A stretch of DNA of 64,000 bases from Collinsella sp. (GTDB lineage: Bacteria > Actinomycetota > Coriobacteriia > Coriobacteriales > Coriobacteriaceae), in NCBI GenBank assembly GCA_018382295.1, contig JAGZQF010000002.1:1-64000 (forward strand). Reading direction: 5' to 3'. The notes under the pieces were generated by a model. That model ran no database searches and was not told the DNA's origin. It was given only the letters and a program-made list of their open reading frames with translations. Of this stretch, positions 52,268 to 59,957 are shown piece by piece. How positions within the stretch are numbered: position 1 is the stretch's first letter; the number at the start of each line of letters is the position of its first letter. The translations under genes were made by a program, and so were the position numbers.

Positions 52268-52320
52268 CACTCATTGGGGACAGACTTACATGAGTGTTTT
52301 CACGCATTGGGGACAGACGT
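52268..52320. repeat. REP-like repeat, left side of the RAYT gene
   Basis: A 53-nt unit with CATTGGGGACAGAC twice in direct orientation around a small hairpin ATGAGTG-TTTT-CACGCAT. Its reverse complement matches 53258-53310 at 48 of 53 positions. It begins two bases after the rpmB terminator. Confidence 0.85.
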
Positions 52321-52351
52321 AACGCATGCCAGCAGCGTTTCGGCCCCTGCC

Positions 52352-53128
52352 TCACGCCGCCTCGTTCCAGCCCGCGGTGGCCTTGGTTACGCTTGTAGCG
52401 CCGATGCCGGTGATACGGGCAATTTGCTTGACCGTGAGATGTGCCCGCCTGAGCCTCAGCAGACAGGCATCGCGTTCGGGGCGTGGCAGGGCCTTGAGCA
52501 GCGAAGGATCTATGCTCGGCAGAACTTCGCGCGCAACGGAAAGGGCCTCCTCATCGAAGATCCGCCGGCGTGGAAGAACCTCCATTGACCAGATGCGCCC
52601 GGCAACTTCCTCGAGATGCTCGCAATAGCAACGGGAGCCTCCGACAATATCGAGCATAGGGGCCGCGTCACAGATGTCAAAGGGATCATAGCCCAGCTGA
52701 TATGCCTTGTAGCTTGACCAGCGGTACGCCTCGAGTGAGTCGAGCGCACCTTTCACGGGATTGAGATGAATATAGTCGAGCAGCTGCACCGCCTGTGTGT
52801 CCGACTCAACCGCGACCCGCGAATAGCGATTATCAAACAAATGCCCCGTTCTCCCCGTTTTCCCATTGAAATACTTAGCATATGCCGTCAGCGCACATTG
52901 CATTGCCTTTGAAAGGTTGTCAAATGGGTCATCAACCATCAAATGGAAGTGGTTATCCATAAGGCACCAAGCCAACACCGCCACCTCATGGCGTGCAAAC
53001 CTGTCCGAAATATCTGACAAGAAACGATAGCGGTCGGAGTCATCTTCAAAAATAATCTGTTTGGAGTTGCCGCGGTCAAAGACGTGGTAATAGCCGGTGA
53101 TCGAAACGGCGCGGGCGCATCGGGGCAT
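52352..53128 (-). CDS. REP-associated tyrosine transposase (RAYT, Y1_Tnp family)
   Basis: A 258-residue HUH transposase: the metal-binding motif is HFH at 60-62 (CLMDNHFHLMV), with candidate catalytic Tyr83 or Tyr86 in TAYAKYFNGK, then GHLFDNRYSRV and YIHLNPVKG typical of PF01797 RAYT proteins. The last 45 residues contain a helix-turn-helix-like segment (TVKQIARITGIGATSVTKAT). GC content and codon use are more relaxed than in neighbours, consistent with acquisition. It is bounded by inverted REP-like repeats and inserted between rpmB and adhE. RAYTs mobilise or maintain REP elements; activity here is not shown. Confidence 0.88.
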   Translation of the reverse strand: MPRCARAVSITGYYHVFDRGNSKQIIFEDDSDRYRFLSDISDRFARHEVAVLAWCLMDNHFHLMVDDPFDNLSKAMQCALTAYAKYFNGKTGRTGHLFDNRYSRVAVESDTQAVQLLDYIHLNPVKGALDSLEAYRWSSYKAYQLGYDPFDICDAAPMLDIVGGSRCYCEHLEEVAGRIWSMEVLPRRRIFDEEALSVAREVLPSIDPSLLKALPRPERDACLLRLRRAHLTVKQIARITGIGATSVTKATAGWNEAA

Positions 53129-53257
53129 AAATCTCTCCTTTCAAAACTGAACAGGCAACACCTAAAAGGAGAAAAGGAACGCGAAATGCTGAGCCTGTGA
53201 TCTATTTATATCCAATGAGCGGCAAAAACAGGCCAAGAACGGCAAAATGACAAATCG

Positions 53258-53310
53258 ATGTCTGTCCCAAATGAGTGAAAGCACTCATGCAAGTCTGTCC
53301 CCAATGAGTG
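53258..53310. repeat. REP-like repeat, right side of the RAYT gene (inverted)
   Basis: Inverted partner of 52268-52320. Its hairpin ATGAGTG-AAAG-CACTCAT is perfect, and the flanking GTCTGTCCC / GTCTGTCCCC strings repeat. Between it and the transposase (53129-53257) I see only the likely promoter region with AAAGGAG before the gene. Confidence 0.85.
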
Positions 53311-53330
53311 GGGCGATGCAGGGGCCAAGT

Positions 53331-53366
53331 TTTAGTTGAATCGTTTCATTTAGTTGAAGCGTTTTA
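53331..53366. promoter_or_regulatory. two tandem LacI-type operator-like repeats upstream of adhE
   Basis: Two directly adjacent 18-bp units (53331-53348 and 53349-53366) differ at two positions. Each contains GTTGAA-n-CG-TTTyA, a half-palindrome around a central CG as in LacI-family operators. They lie 44-80 bases upstream of the extended -10 TGCTATCAT (53410-53418) and about 95 bases from the adhE start. The regulator is unknown and not encoded in this window. Confidence 0.55.
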
Positions 53367-53458
53367 GTGTGCCTTTTAAAGGAATCTTACCGTTCACCGA
53401 ATTATTTCTTGCTATCATGCAAGGCGTAGGGTAAATCTCCGATCGCAAGGAGACACAA

Positions 53459-56107
53459 ATGGTGAAAAAGTCACCGGAAAACACTACTCCCGCAATTGTG
53501 GACAACGTAGAGGCGCTTGAGGCTAAGCTCGCTCAGATGCGAGAGGCCCAGGCGCTTTTTGCTACGTACACGCAGGAGCAGGTCGACAAGATCTTCTATG
53601 AAGCCGCCATGGCCGCCAACAAGGCTCGTATCCCGTTGGCGAAGATGGCCATCGAGGAGACCGGCCGCGGCGTTCTTGAGGACAAGGTCATCAAGAACCA
53701 CTACGCCGCAGAGTACATCTACAACGCTTACAAGAACACCAAGACCTGTGGCGTTCTGGAGCGCGACGAGGCTTACGGCATCACCAAGATCGCCGAGCCC
53801 ATCGGCATCGTGGGCGCCGTCATCCCGACGACCAACCCCACCTCCACCGCGATCTTCAAGACGCTGATCAGCCTGAAGACCCGCAACGCCATCATCATCT
53901 CCCCGCACCCGGCAGCCGCCAAGTGCACCATCGCCGCCGCCAAGCTCGTGCTTGACGCCGCCGTCAAGGCCGGCGCCCCCGAGGGCATCATCGGCTGGGT
54001 CGATGTCCCCTCCATCGAGCTGACCAACATGGTCATGCGCGACGTCGACATCATCCTCGCCACCGGTGGCCCGGGCATGGTCAAGGCCGCTTACTCCTCG
54101 GGCAAGCCCGCCCTGGGCGTTGGCGCCGGTAACACCCCGGTCGTCATCGACGACACCGCCGACGTGCTGCTCGCCGTCAACTCCATCATCCACTCCAAGA
54201 CCTTCGATAACGGCATGATCTGCGCTTCCGAGCAGTCCGTGACCGTCATCGACAGCATCTATGACCAGGTTAAGGCCGAGTTCCAGAAGCGCGGCTGCTA
54301 CTTCGTCAAGCAGGGTGCCGAGATGGAGGCCCTGCGTGCCGCCATGTTCAAGAACGGCGCCCTGGATCACCGCATCCCCGGCATGGCCGCTGCCAAGATC
54401 GCCGAGCTCGCCGGCATCGAGGTTCCCGCCAAGACCAAGATCCTGATCGCTGAGGTCACCTCCACCGACCCCGCCAAGGAGGAGTTCTCCCACGAGAAGC
54501 TCTCCCCGGTCCTGGCCATGTACCACGCCAAGGACTTCCAGGAAGCCGTCGACAAGGCCGAGCACCTGGTGCTCGCCGGTGGCCCGGGCCACACCGCCTC
54601 TCTGTACGTGCACCCCGCCCAGGCCGAGAAGATCAGCCTGTTCGAGCACGTCATGAAGGCCTGCCGTATCGTCATCAACACCCCGTCCTCGCACGGCGGC
54701 ATCGGTGACCTGTACAACTTTGGCATGAAGCCGTCTCTGACCCTGGGCTGCGGCTCCTGGGGCGGCAACTCCGTCTCCGAGAACGTTGGGGTGAAGCACT
54801 TGATCAACGTTAAGACTGTGGCCGAGCGCCGTGAGAACATGCTGTGGTTCCGCGCTCCCGAGAAGGTCTACTTCAAGAAGGGTTCCACGCCCGTCGCCCT
54901 CGACGAGCTTGGCAACGTCATGGGCAAGAAGCGCGCCTTCATCGTCACCGACCAGTTCCTCTTCAAGAATGGCAACACCCGCGCCATCGAGGCCAAGCTC
55001 GACGAGATGGGCATCGCCCACGACTGCTTCTACGACGTCGAGCCCGATCCGTCGCTGCAGTGCGCACGTCGCGGCGCCAAGCAGATGGCTCTCTTTGAGC
55101 CGGACGTCATCATCGCCGTCGGCGGTGGCTCCGCTATGGACGCCGGCAAGATCATGTGGATGATGTACGAGCACCCCGAGTGCAAGTTTGAGGACATGGC
55201 CATGGACTTCATGGACATCCGCAAGCGTATTTTCACCTTCCCCGAGATGGGCAAGAAGGCCTACTTCGTCGCCGTCCCGACCTCCTCGGGTACCGGCTCC
55301 GAGTGCACGCCGTTCGCCATCATCACCGACAAGGAGACCGGCATCAAGTGGCCGCTCGCCGACTACGCGCTGCTCCCCAACATGGCTATCGTCGACGCCG
55401 ACAACTGCATGACCGCCCCGCGCGGCCTGACCGCTGCCTCCGGCATCGACGTCATGACCCACGCCATCGAGTCCTACGTCTCCATCATGGCTTCCGACTA
55501 CACCAAGGGCCTCTCCGAGCGCGCTGCCAAGCTCGTCTTTGAGAACCTGCCCTCCAGCTTCACGAACGGCGCCAAGGACCCGCACGCCCGCGAGGAGATG
55601 CACAACGCCTCCTGCATGGCCGGTATGGCCTTCGCCAACGCCTTCCTGGGCCTCAACCACTCCATGGCTCACAAGCTCGGCGCTTTCCATCACCTGCCCC
55701 ACGGCATCGCTAACGCCGTCATCCTGACCCGCGTCATGCGCTACAACGCCGCCGAGGCTCCCGTCAAGATGGGTACCTTCTCCCAGTATCCTTACCCCAA
55801 CGCGCTGCACAACTACGCCGAGATGGCCAAGTACTGCGGCATCGAGGGCAAGGACGACAAGGAGGTCTTCGAGAACTTCATCACGAAGCTCGAGGAGCTC
55901 AAGGACTTCATCGGTGTCAAGAAGACCATCGCCGACTACGGTGTTGACGAGCAGTACTTCCTCGACACCCTCGACGAGATGACCGAGCAGGCATTCAACG
56001 ACCAGTGCACCGGCGCCAACCCGCGCTACCCGCTCATGAGCGAGATCAAGGAGCTCTACCTGGACGCCTACTACGGCCGCGAGCCCCAGGACTACGCCGT
56101 CTGCTAG
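53459..56107 (+). CDS. adhE: bifunctional acetaldehyde-CoA / alcohol dehydrogenase (AdhE)
   Basis: Converts acetyl-CoA through acetaldehyde to ethanol with two NADH, a main redox outlet in fermentation. The 882-residue protein has an aldehyde dehydrogenase domain (about 10-440; catalytic Cys255 in GMICASEQ) and an iron-dependent alcohol dehydrogenase domain (about 460-870; SGTGSECTPFAI, and iron ligands in HSMAHKLGAFHHLPHG). Such proteins form spirosome filaments. Codon use is extremely biased to C/G-ending codons, stronger than in neighbours, indicating very high expression; this also opens a 779-codon antisense frame. AAGGAG precedes the ATG. Confidence 0.98.
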   Translation: MVKKSPENTTPAIVDNVEALEAKLAQMREAQALFATYTQEQVDKIFYEAAMAANKARIPLAKMAIEETGRGVLEDKVIKNHYAAEYIYNAYKNTKTCGVLERDEAYGITKIAEPIGIVGAVIPTTNPTSTAIFKTLISLKTRNAIIISPHPAAAKCTIAAAKLVLDAAVKAGAPEGIIGWVDVPSIELTNMVMRDVDIILATGGPGMVKAAYSSGKPALGVGAGNTPVVIDDTADVLLAVNSIIHSKTFDNGMICASEQSVTVIDSIYDQVKAEFQKRGCYFVKQGAEMEALRAAMFKNGALDHRIPGMAAAKIAELAGIEVPAKTKILIAEVTSTDPAKEEFSHEKLSPVLAMYHAKDFQEAVDKAEHLVLAGGPGHTASLYVHPAQAEKISLFEHVMKACRIVINTPSSHGGIGDLYNFGMKPSLTLGCGSWGGNSVSENVGVKHLINVKTVAERRENMLWFRAPEKVYFKKGSTPVALDELGNVMGKKRAFIVTDQFLFKNGNTRAIEAKLDEMGIAHDCFYDVEPDPSLQCARRGAKQMALFEPDVIIAVGGGSAMDAGKIMWMMYEHPECKFEDMAMDFMDIRKRIFTFPEMGKKAYFVAVPTSSGTGSECTPFAIITDKETGIKWPLADYALLPNMAIVDADNCMTAPRGLTAASGIDVMTHAIESYVSIMASDYTKGLSERAAKLVFENLPSSFTNGAKDPHAREEMHNASCMAGMAFANAFLGLNHSMAHKLGAFHHLPHGIANAVILTRVMRYNAAEAPVKMGTFSQYPYPNALHNYAEMAKYCGIEGKDDKEVFENFITKLEELKDFIGVKKTIADYGVDEQYFLDTLDEMTEQAFNDQCTGANPRYPLMSEIKELYLDAYYGREPQDYAVC

Positions 56108-56127
56108 TTTTTAGCACGGTTTTTTGC

Positions 56128-56162
56128 GGCGGGGGTGCACGGGTGTTTCACACACCCCCGCC
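56128..56162 (+). terminator. GC-rich hairpin after adhE
   Basis: A perfect 10-bp stem GGCGGGGGTG/CACCCCCGCC 20 bases past the adhE stop. The T run lies before rather than after the stem on this strand, so termination is likely but not certain; partial read-through into the next gene is possible. Confidence 0.5.
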
Positions 56163-56196
56163 GTCGCTTCTATCGCATCGTTGAAAGGATGCAACT

Positions 56197-56961
56197 ATGC
56201 TGCTACCCGATTCCAAGACCGAGCTCGTCCGCCGTGGCAACAAGGTCGTTTACGACCTGGGCGACAAGATCGTCAAGGTCTTTAACGAGACCAAGCCTGT
56301 CTCCGACGTGTTCAACGAGGCTTTGAATCTTGCCCGCATCAATGAGTGCGGCATCCGCAGCCCCAAGGCTCTCGAGGTTTCCCAGCTCGAGAACGCCAAC
56401 GGCTGGGCGCTCGTGACCGAGAAGGTTCCGGGCACCACCCTTGCCGAGAAGATGACTGCCGAGCCCCAGCGCTTTGGTGAGTACCTCGAGATGTTCGTCG
56501 ACCTCCAGATCGAGATCCACGGCTACACCTCCCCGCTGCTCAACCGTCAGCGCGACAAGTTCGCCCGCATGATCGACAGCCTTGATCAGCTCAATGCCAC
56601 CACGCGCTACAACCTTCAGGAGCGTCTGGACGGCATGACCAAGGAGTTCAAGGTCTGCCACGGCGACTTCAACCCCTCCAACGTCATCGTCGGTGACGAC
56701 GGCCAGCTCTATGTGTGCGACTGGGCACACGCCACCCAGGGCTCCCCTGCTGCCGACGTTGCCACCACCTACCTGCTCTTCGCCCTCAACAGCAAGGATC
56801 AGGCTGAGGCCTACCTGGAGCTCTACTGCGACCGCGCCGACATGCCCATGCAGGTCGTGCGTCAGTGGACGAGCATCGTCGCCGCTTCCGAGCTCGCTCG
56901 TAAGCGCAACGTGAACGATGAGTTCCTGAAGAACTGGATCGACGTCGTCGATTATCAGTAA
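56197..56961 (+). CDS. aminoglycoside phosphotransferase (APH)-fold kinase, substrate unknown
   Basis: A 254-residue protein with the APH/choline kinase-like fold: catalytic loop CHGDFNPSNVIV (His154, Asp156) and the metal-binding Asp175 in CDWAHATQG. The N-lobe is short, with VYDLGDKIVKVFN and the Glu-containing ALVTEKVPG hinge. Family members phosphorylate small alcohols or sugars, and antibiotic resistance should not be assumed. Codon bias is high, like adhE, so it is well expressed; it follows adhE by 89 bases. AAAGGA precedes the ATG. Confidence 0.8.
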   Translation: MLLPDSKTELVRRGNKVVYDLGDKIVKVFNETKPVSDVFNEALNLARINECGIRSPKALEVSQLENANGWALVTEKVPGTTLAEKMTAEPQRFGEYLEMFVDLQIEIHGYTSPLLNRQRDKFARMIDSLDQLNATTRYNLQERLDGMTKEFKVCHGDFNPSNVIVGDDGQLYVCDWAHATQGSPAADVATTYLLFALNSKDQAEAYLELYCDRADMPMQVVRQWTSIVAASELARKRNVNDEFLKNWIDVVDYQ

Positions 56962-56996
56962 TATCTGAGCGATTTATTTCGCATCGGAGGCACAAT

Positions 56997-57034
56997 GGAA
57001 AACCCCGCAGCTCGCATGGGCTGTGGGGTTTTCC
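56997..57034 (+). terminator. intrinsic terminator of the APH-fold kinase gene
   Basis: Stem with GGAAAACCCC (56997-57006) pairing GGGGTTTTCC (57025-57034) and inner CAGC/GCTG pairs, followed by TTTT. Confidence 0.85.
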
Positions 57035-57065
57035 TTTTAGATATCGAGGATGCTACAAGATAATA

Positions 57066-57109
57066 GGACGGCCCCGCATCTCCCCGATTGGAGAAATGCG
57101 GGGCCGTCC
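57066..57109 (-). terminator. hairpin after proS
   Basis: A perfect 14-bp stem (57066-57079 with 57096-57109) with a partly pairing loop lies 30 bases past the proS stop. T-rich sequence follows only weakly on the minus strand (TATTATCTTG). Confidence 0.65.
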
Positions 57110-57139
57110 CACATATCGAACTACAAGCGAAATCGTCGA

Positions 57140-58861
57140 TTAACGACGGGCTGCCTTAACAAACTCGGCAACCTTGGCGACGACCTCGTCGATCGCCACG
57201 TCCTCACGCTCGCCCGTGGCACGGTCCTTGAGCTCCACTGTGCCATTCTTGAGGCCGCGCTTGCCCAGAACCACCTGATACGGGAAGCCCATAAGGTCGT
57301 TGTCGGCAAACTTAAAGCCGGGACGCTCGTCGCGGTCGTCGACGACGACCTCGATACCCTCGGCACACAGGCCATCAACGATCTGCTCGCAGACGGTAGC
57401 GCACTCCTCCTTCTTGGGATCGAGCGGAATCACCGCGACCTCGTACGGGGCAACGGAGACCGGCCAGACGATGCCATGCTCGTCGTTGTGCTGCTCCACG
57501 ACGGCAGCAAGCGAGCGGGACACACCAACGCCGTAGCAACCCATGATGAGCGGCTTCTCCTTGCCGTCCTCATCCATAAAGGTGGCACCCATGGCCTCGG
57601 AATACTTGGTGCCGAGCTGGAAGACCTGGGAGACCTCGATGCCGCGGGCAGCGGAGAGCGGCTTGCCGCAGTGCGGGCAGGGGTCGCCGGCGACAACGGT
57701 GACCAGATCGGCCCACTCATCGACGGTAAAGTCGCGCTCGGGGCAGGCACCGGTAAAGTGATAATCGACCTCGTTGGCACCGCAGGCCCACTGCTTGGAA
57801 TCGCGCAGGCTCTCGTCGCACACCAGACGGATGCCCTCGGGCAGGTTGACCGGTCCGATAAAGCCCTTGTGCAGGCCGTTCGCTTGAAGCTCCTCGTCGG
57901 TCATCATGCGGTAGCCCTTGCCAAAGACATGCTCGGCCTTGCAGTCATTGAGCTCGTGGTCGCCCGGGACAATGGCCACGACCGGCTTGCCCTCGGAGTC
58001 GATGAGTGCCAGCGACTTGCGCGTGCCGTTCTCGGGGAAGCCGAAGAACTTGGCAACGGCCTCGATGGTGCCCATACCCGGAGTCTCGACCTTGGTGAGC
58101 GTGCCATCGCCGGGGCCCTCGGTCACAACGACCTTGGTGCTTGCAGCCTCGTCATCGGCAGCAAAACCGCAATCGTCGCAGTAGACGAGCGAAGCCTCGC
58201 CGGCGTCGGCAAGAGCCATGTACTCGACGGAAGTGTCGCCGCCGATCTCGCCGGAGTCGGCGACAACGGGCAGAGCCTTGATGTAGCAGCGCTCGCAGAT
58301 GTTAGCGTAGGCCTGCTTCATCTTGTCGTACTCCTCCTGCAGGCTCTCCTGCGTGGCGGAGAAGCTGTAGGCGTCCTTCATGATGAACTCGCGACCGCGC
58401 ATCAGGCCAAAGCGGGGACGGAACTCGTCGCGGAACTTGTCCTGAATGTGGTACAGGTTGACGGGCAGCTGTTTGTAGGAGCGCAGCTCATTGCGCACCA
58501 GGGCCGTGACGGTCTCCTCGTGGGTGGGACCCAGGACGAACTCGCGACCGTGACGGTCGTCAAAGCGCACAAGCTCCTTGCCATAGGCGTCGATGCGGCC
58601 GGACTCACGCCACAACTCGGCGTCGACCATGATAGGCATCATAAGCTCCTGGGCACCGGCAGCGTCCATCTCGTCGCGCACGATATTCTCGATCTTGCGG
58701 ATCGAGCGCCATGCGAGCGGCAGATAGGAATACAGGCCGGAGGCCTCTTTGCGGATCATGCCGGCACGGAGCAGCAGGCGGTGGCTGGCGAGCTCAGCGT
58801 CCGCCGGATCCTCTTTAAGCGTCGGCGCATAGAGCTTAGACATATACATTGCTCGGGTCAT
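57140..58861 (-). CDS. proS: proline-tRNA ligase, bacterial type with editing domain
   Basis: Charges tRNA-Pro. The 573-residue class II synthetase has motif 1 region (GLYSYLPLAWRSIRKIENIV), motif 2 (FRDEFRPRFGLMRGREFIMK), the INS/YbaK editing domain (about 225-385, GTIEAVAKFFGF; IVPGDHELND) that clears Ala-tRNA-Pro, motif 3 (YGVGVSRSLAAVVEQ) and an anticodon-binding domain. ATG at 58861 follows GAGGAG and lies directly at the end of ispG. Confidence 0.97.
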   Translation of the reverse strand: MTRAMYMSKLYAPTLKEDPADAELASHRLLLRAGMIRKEASGLYSYLPLAWRSIRKIENIVRDEMDAAGAQELMMPIMVDAELWRESGRIDAYGKELVRFDDRHGREFVLGPTHEETVTALVRNELRSYKQLPVNLYHIQDKFRDEFRPRFGLMRGREFIMKDAYSFSATQESLQEEYDKMKQAYANICERCYIKALPVVADSGEIGGDTSVEYMALADAGEASLVYCDDCGFAADDEAASTKVVVTEGPGDGTLTKVETPGMGTIEAVAKFFGFPENGTRKSLALIDSEGKPVVAIVPGDHELNDCKAEHVFGKGYRMMTDEELQANGLHKGFIGPVNLPEGIRLVCDESLRDSKQWACGANEVDYHFTGACPERDFTVDEWADLVTVVAGDPCPHCGKPLSAARGIEVSQVFQLGTKYSEAMGATFMDEDGKEKPLIMGCYGVGVSRSLAAVVEQHNDEHGIVWPVSVAPYEVAVIPLDPKKEECATVCEQIVDGLCAEGIEVVVDDRDERPGFKFADNDLMGFPYQVVLGKRGLKNGTVELKDRATGEREDVAIDEVVAKVAEFVKAARR

Positions 58862-59944
58862 TTATTTCTCCTCAATAAGCTTGTCGACCTCTGCCATAAG
58901 CGCGTCGACAATTTGGTCCTCAGCTACTTTACCAATGATCTGGCCATGCGAAAAGAGCAAGGCCTGACCACGTCCGCAAGCAACGCCCAGATCGGCATCA
59001 GAAGCCTCGCCGGGGCCATTAACGGCACATCCCATCACAGCGATCGAAAGCGGCGCGGAGTAGTTCTTAAGCCGCTCGGTAACCTCCTCGGCAATGGGAA
59101 TAAGGTTAACCTGGCAGCGGGCGCATGTGGGGCACGAGACAATCTCGGGGCCACGGCGACGCAGGCCCAACGACTGCAGAATACCCCAGGCAACCGGCGG
59201 CTCCTCAACCGGATCGGCTGTGAGCGACACACGCATGGTGTCGCCAATGCCTTCGGAAAGCAAGATACCCAAGCCTACAGAGCTCTTGATGGTGCCCTGG
59301 AGCTTGGTCCCCGCCTCCGTCACGCCCAGGTGAAGCGGAACGTGGGGAATCTCACGCGACAGGGCTCGATAGGTATCAAGCGTCGTTTGCACGCTATGGG
59401 CCTTGGCCGAAAGCACAATGTTCGTAAAACCGCGGTCCTCAAAGTGCTTGACGAAGCGCTCGCTCGACATCACGAGCTTTTCGGGCTGCATGAGGTCGTC
59501 GCGCTCGGCGATATCCTGTTCGAGCGAACCGGCATTGACACCGATACGAATCGCGCACCCAGCGGCGCCCGCGGCATCGATCACGGCATCGACCTTAGCC
59601 CAATCGCCGATATTGCCGGGATTGATGCGAAGCTTGGCGGCACCAGCCTCGACGGCGCCGATGGCGAGCTTATGGTTAAAGTGAATATCGGCGACGATCG
59701 GCACCGGAGACTCGGCACAGATGGTGCGGAAACCCTCAAGCGCGGCCTCGGTGGGCACGCTCACACGCACGATATCGCAGCCAGCCTGCGCCAACGCGCA
59801 CACTTGCGCAAGCGTTGCCTGGGCGTCAGCGGTATCGGTGCAGGTCATGGATTGGACCACCACCGGCGCGCCGCCACCGATCTGCACACCGCCCACATGC
59901 ACGGGGCGCGTCAACTCGCGAGGCAAAGGATGGGATAAAGACAA
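58862..59944 (-). CDS. ispG: 4-hydroxy-3-methylbut-2-enyl diphosphate synthase (IspG)
   Basis: [4Fe-4S] enzyme of the MEP isoprenoid pathway. The 360-residue protein has the N-terminal TIM barrel (PVHVGGVQIGGGAPVVVQSM) and cluster cysteines in CPTCARCQVN (about 267-273) and MGCAVNGPGE. No ATG is close: TTG at 59944 has GGGGAG, within the rseP stop region, at 8 nt, while GTG 59953 sits on that site. Dxr of the same pathway is two genes upstream. Confidence 0.95.
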   Translation of the reverse strand: MSLSHPLPRELTRPVHVGGVQIGGGAPVVVQSMTCTDTADAQATLAQVCALAQAGCDIVRVSVPTEAALEGFRTICAESPVPIVADIHFNHKLAIGAVEAGAAKLRINPGNIGDWAKVDAVIDAAGAAGCAIRIGVNAGSLEQDIAERDDLMQPEKLVMSSERFVKHFEDRGFTNIVLSAKAHSVQTTLDTYRALSREIPHVPLHLGVTEAGTKLQGTIKSSVGLGILLSEGIGDTMRVSLTADPVEEPPVAWGILQSLGLRRRGPEIVSCPTCARCQVNLIPIAEEVTERLKNYSAPLSIAVMGCAVNGPGEASDADLGVACGRGQALLFSHGQIIGKVAEDQIVDALMAEVDKLIEEK

Positions 59945-59957
59945 TCCAAACACTCCC

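Noticed and set aside
53331..53366. Rex or catabolite (cre) operator before adhE
   Set aside because: The repeats lack TTGTGAA half-sites and are too short around the CG for the 14-bp cre consensus; described instead as LacI-type-like.
53471..55810. 779-codon open frame antisense to adhE
   Set aside because: It mirrors a gene with extreme G/C-ending codon bias; the translated product is repetitive Gly/Val/Asp/His with no domain, and adhE is certain.
56197..56961. Aminoglycoside resistance gene
   Set aside because: Only the general APH kinase fold is visible; strong host-like codon bias and position after adhE argue for a housekeeping kinase.
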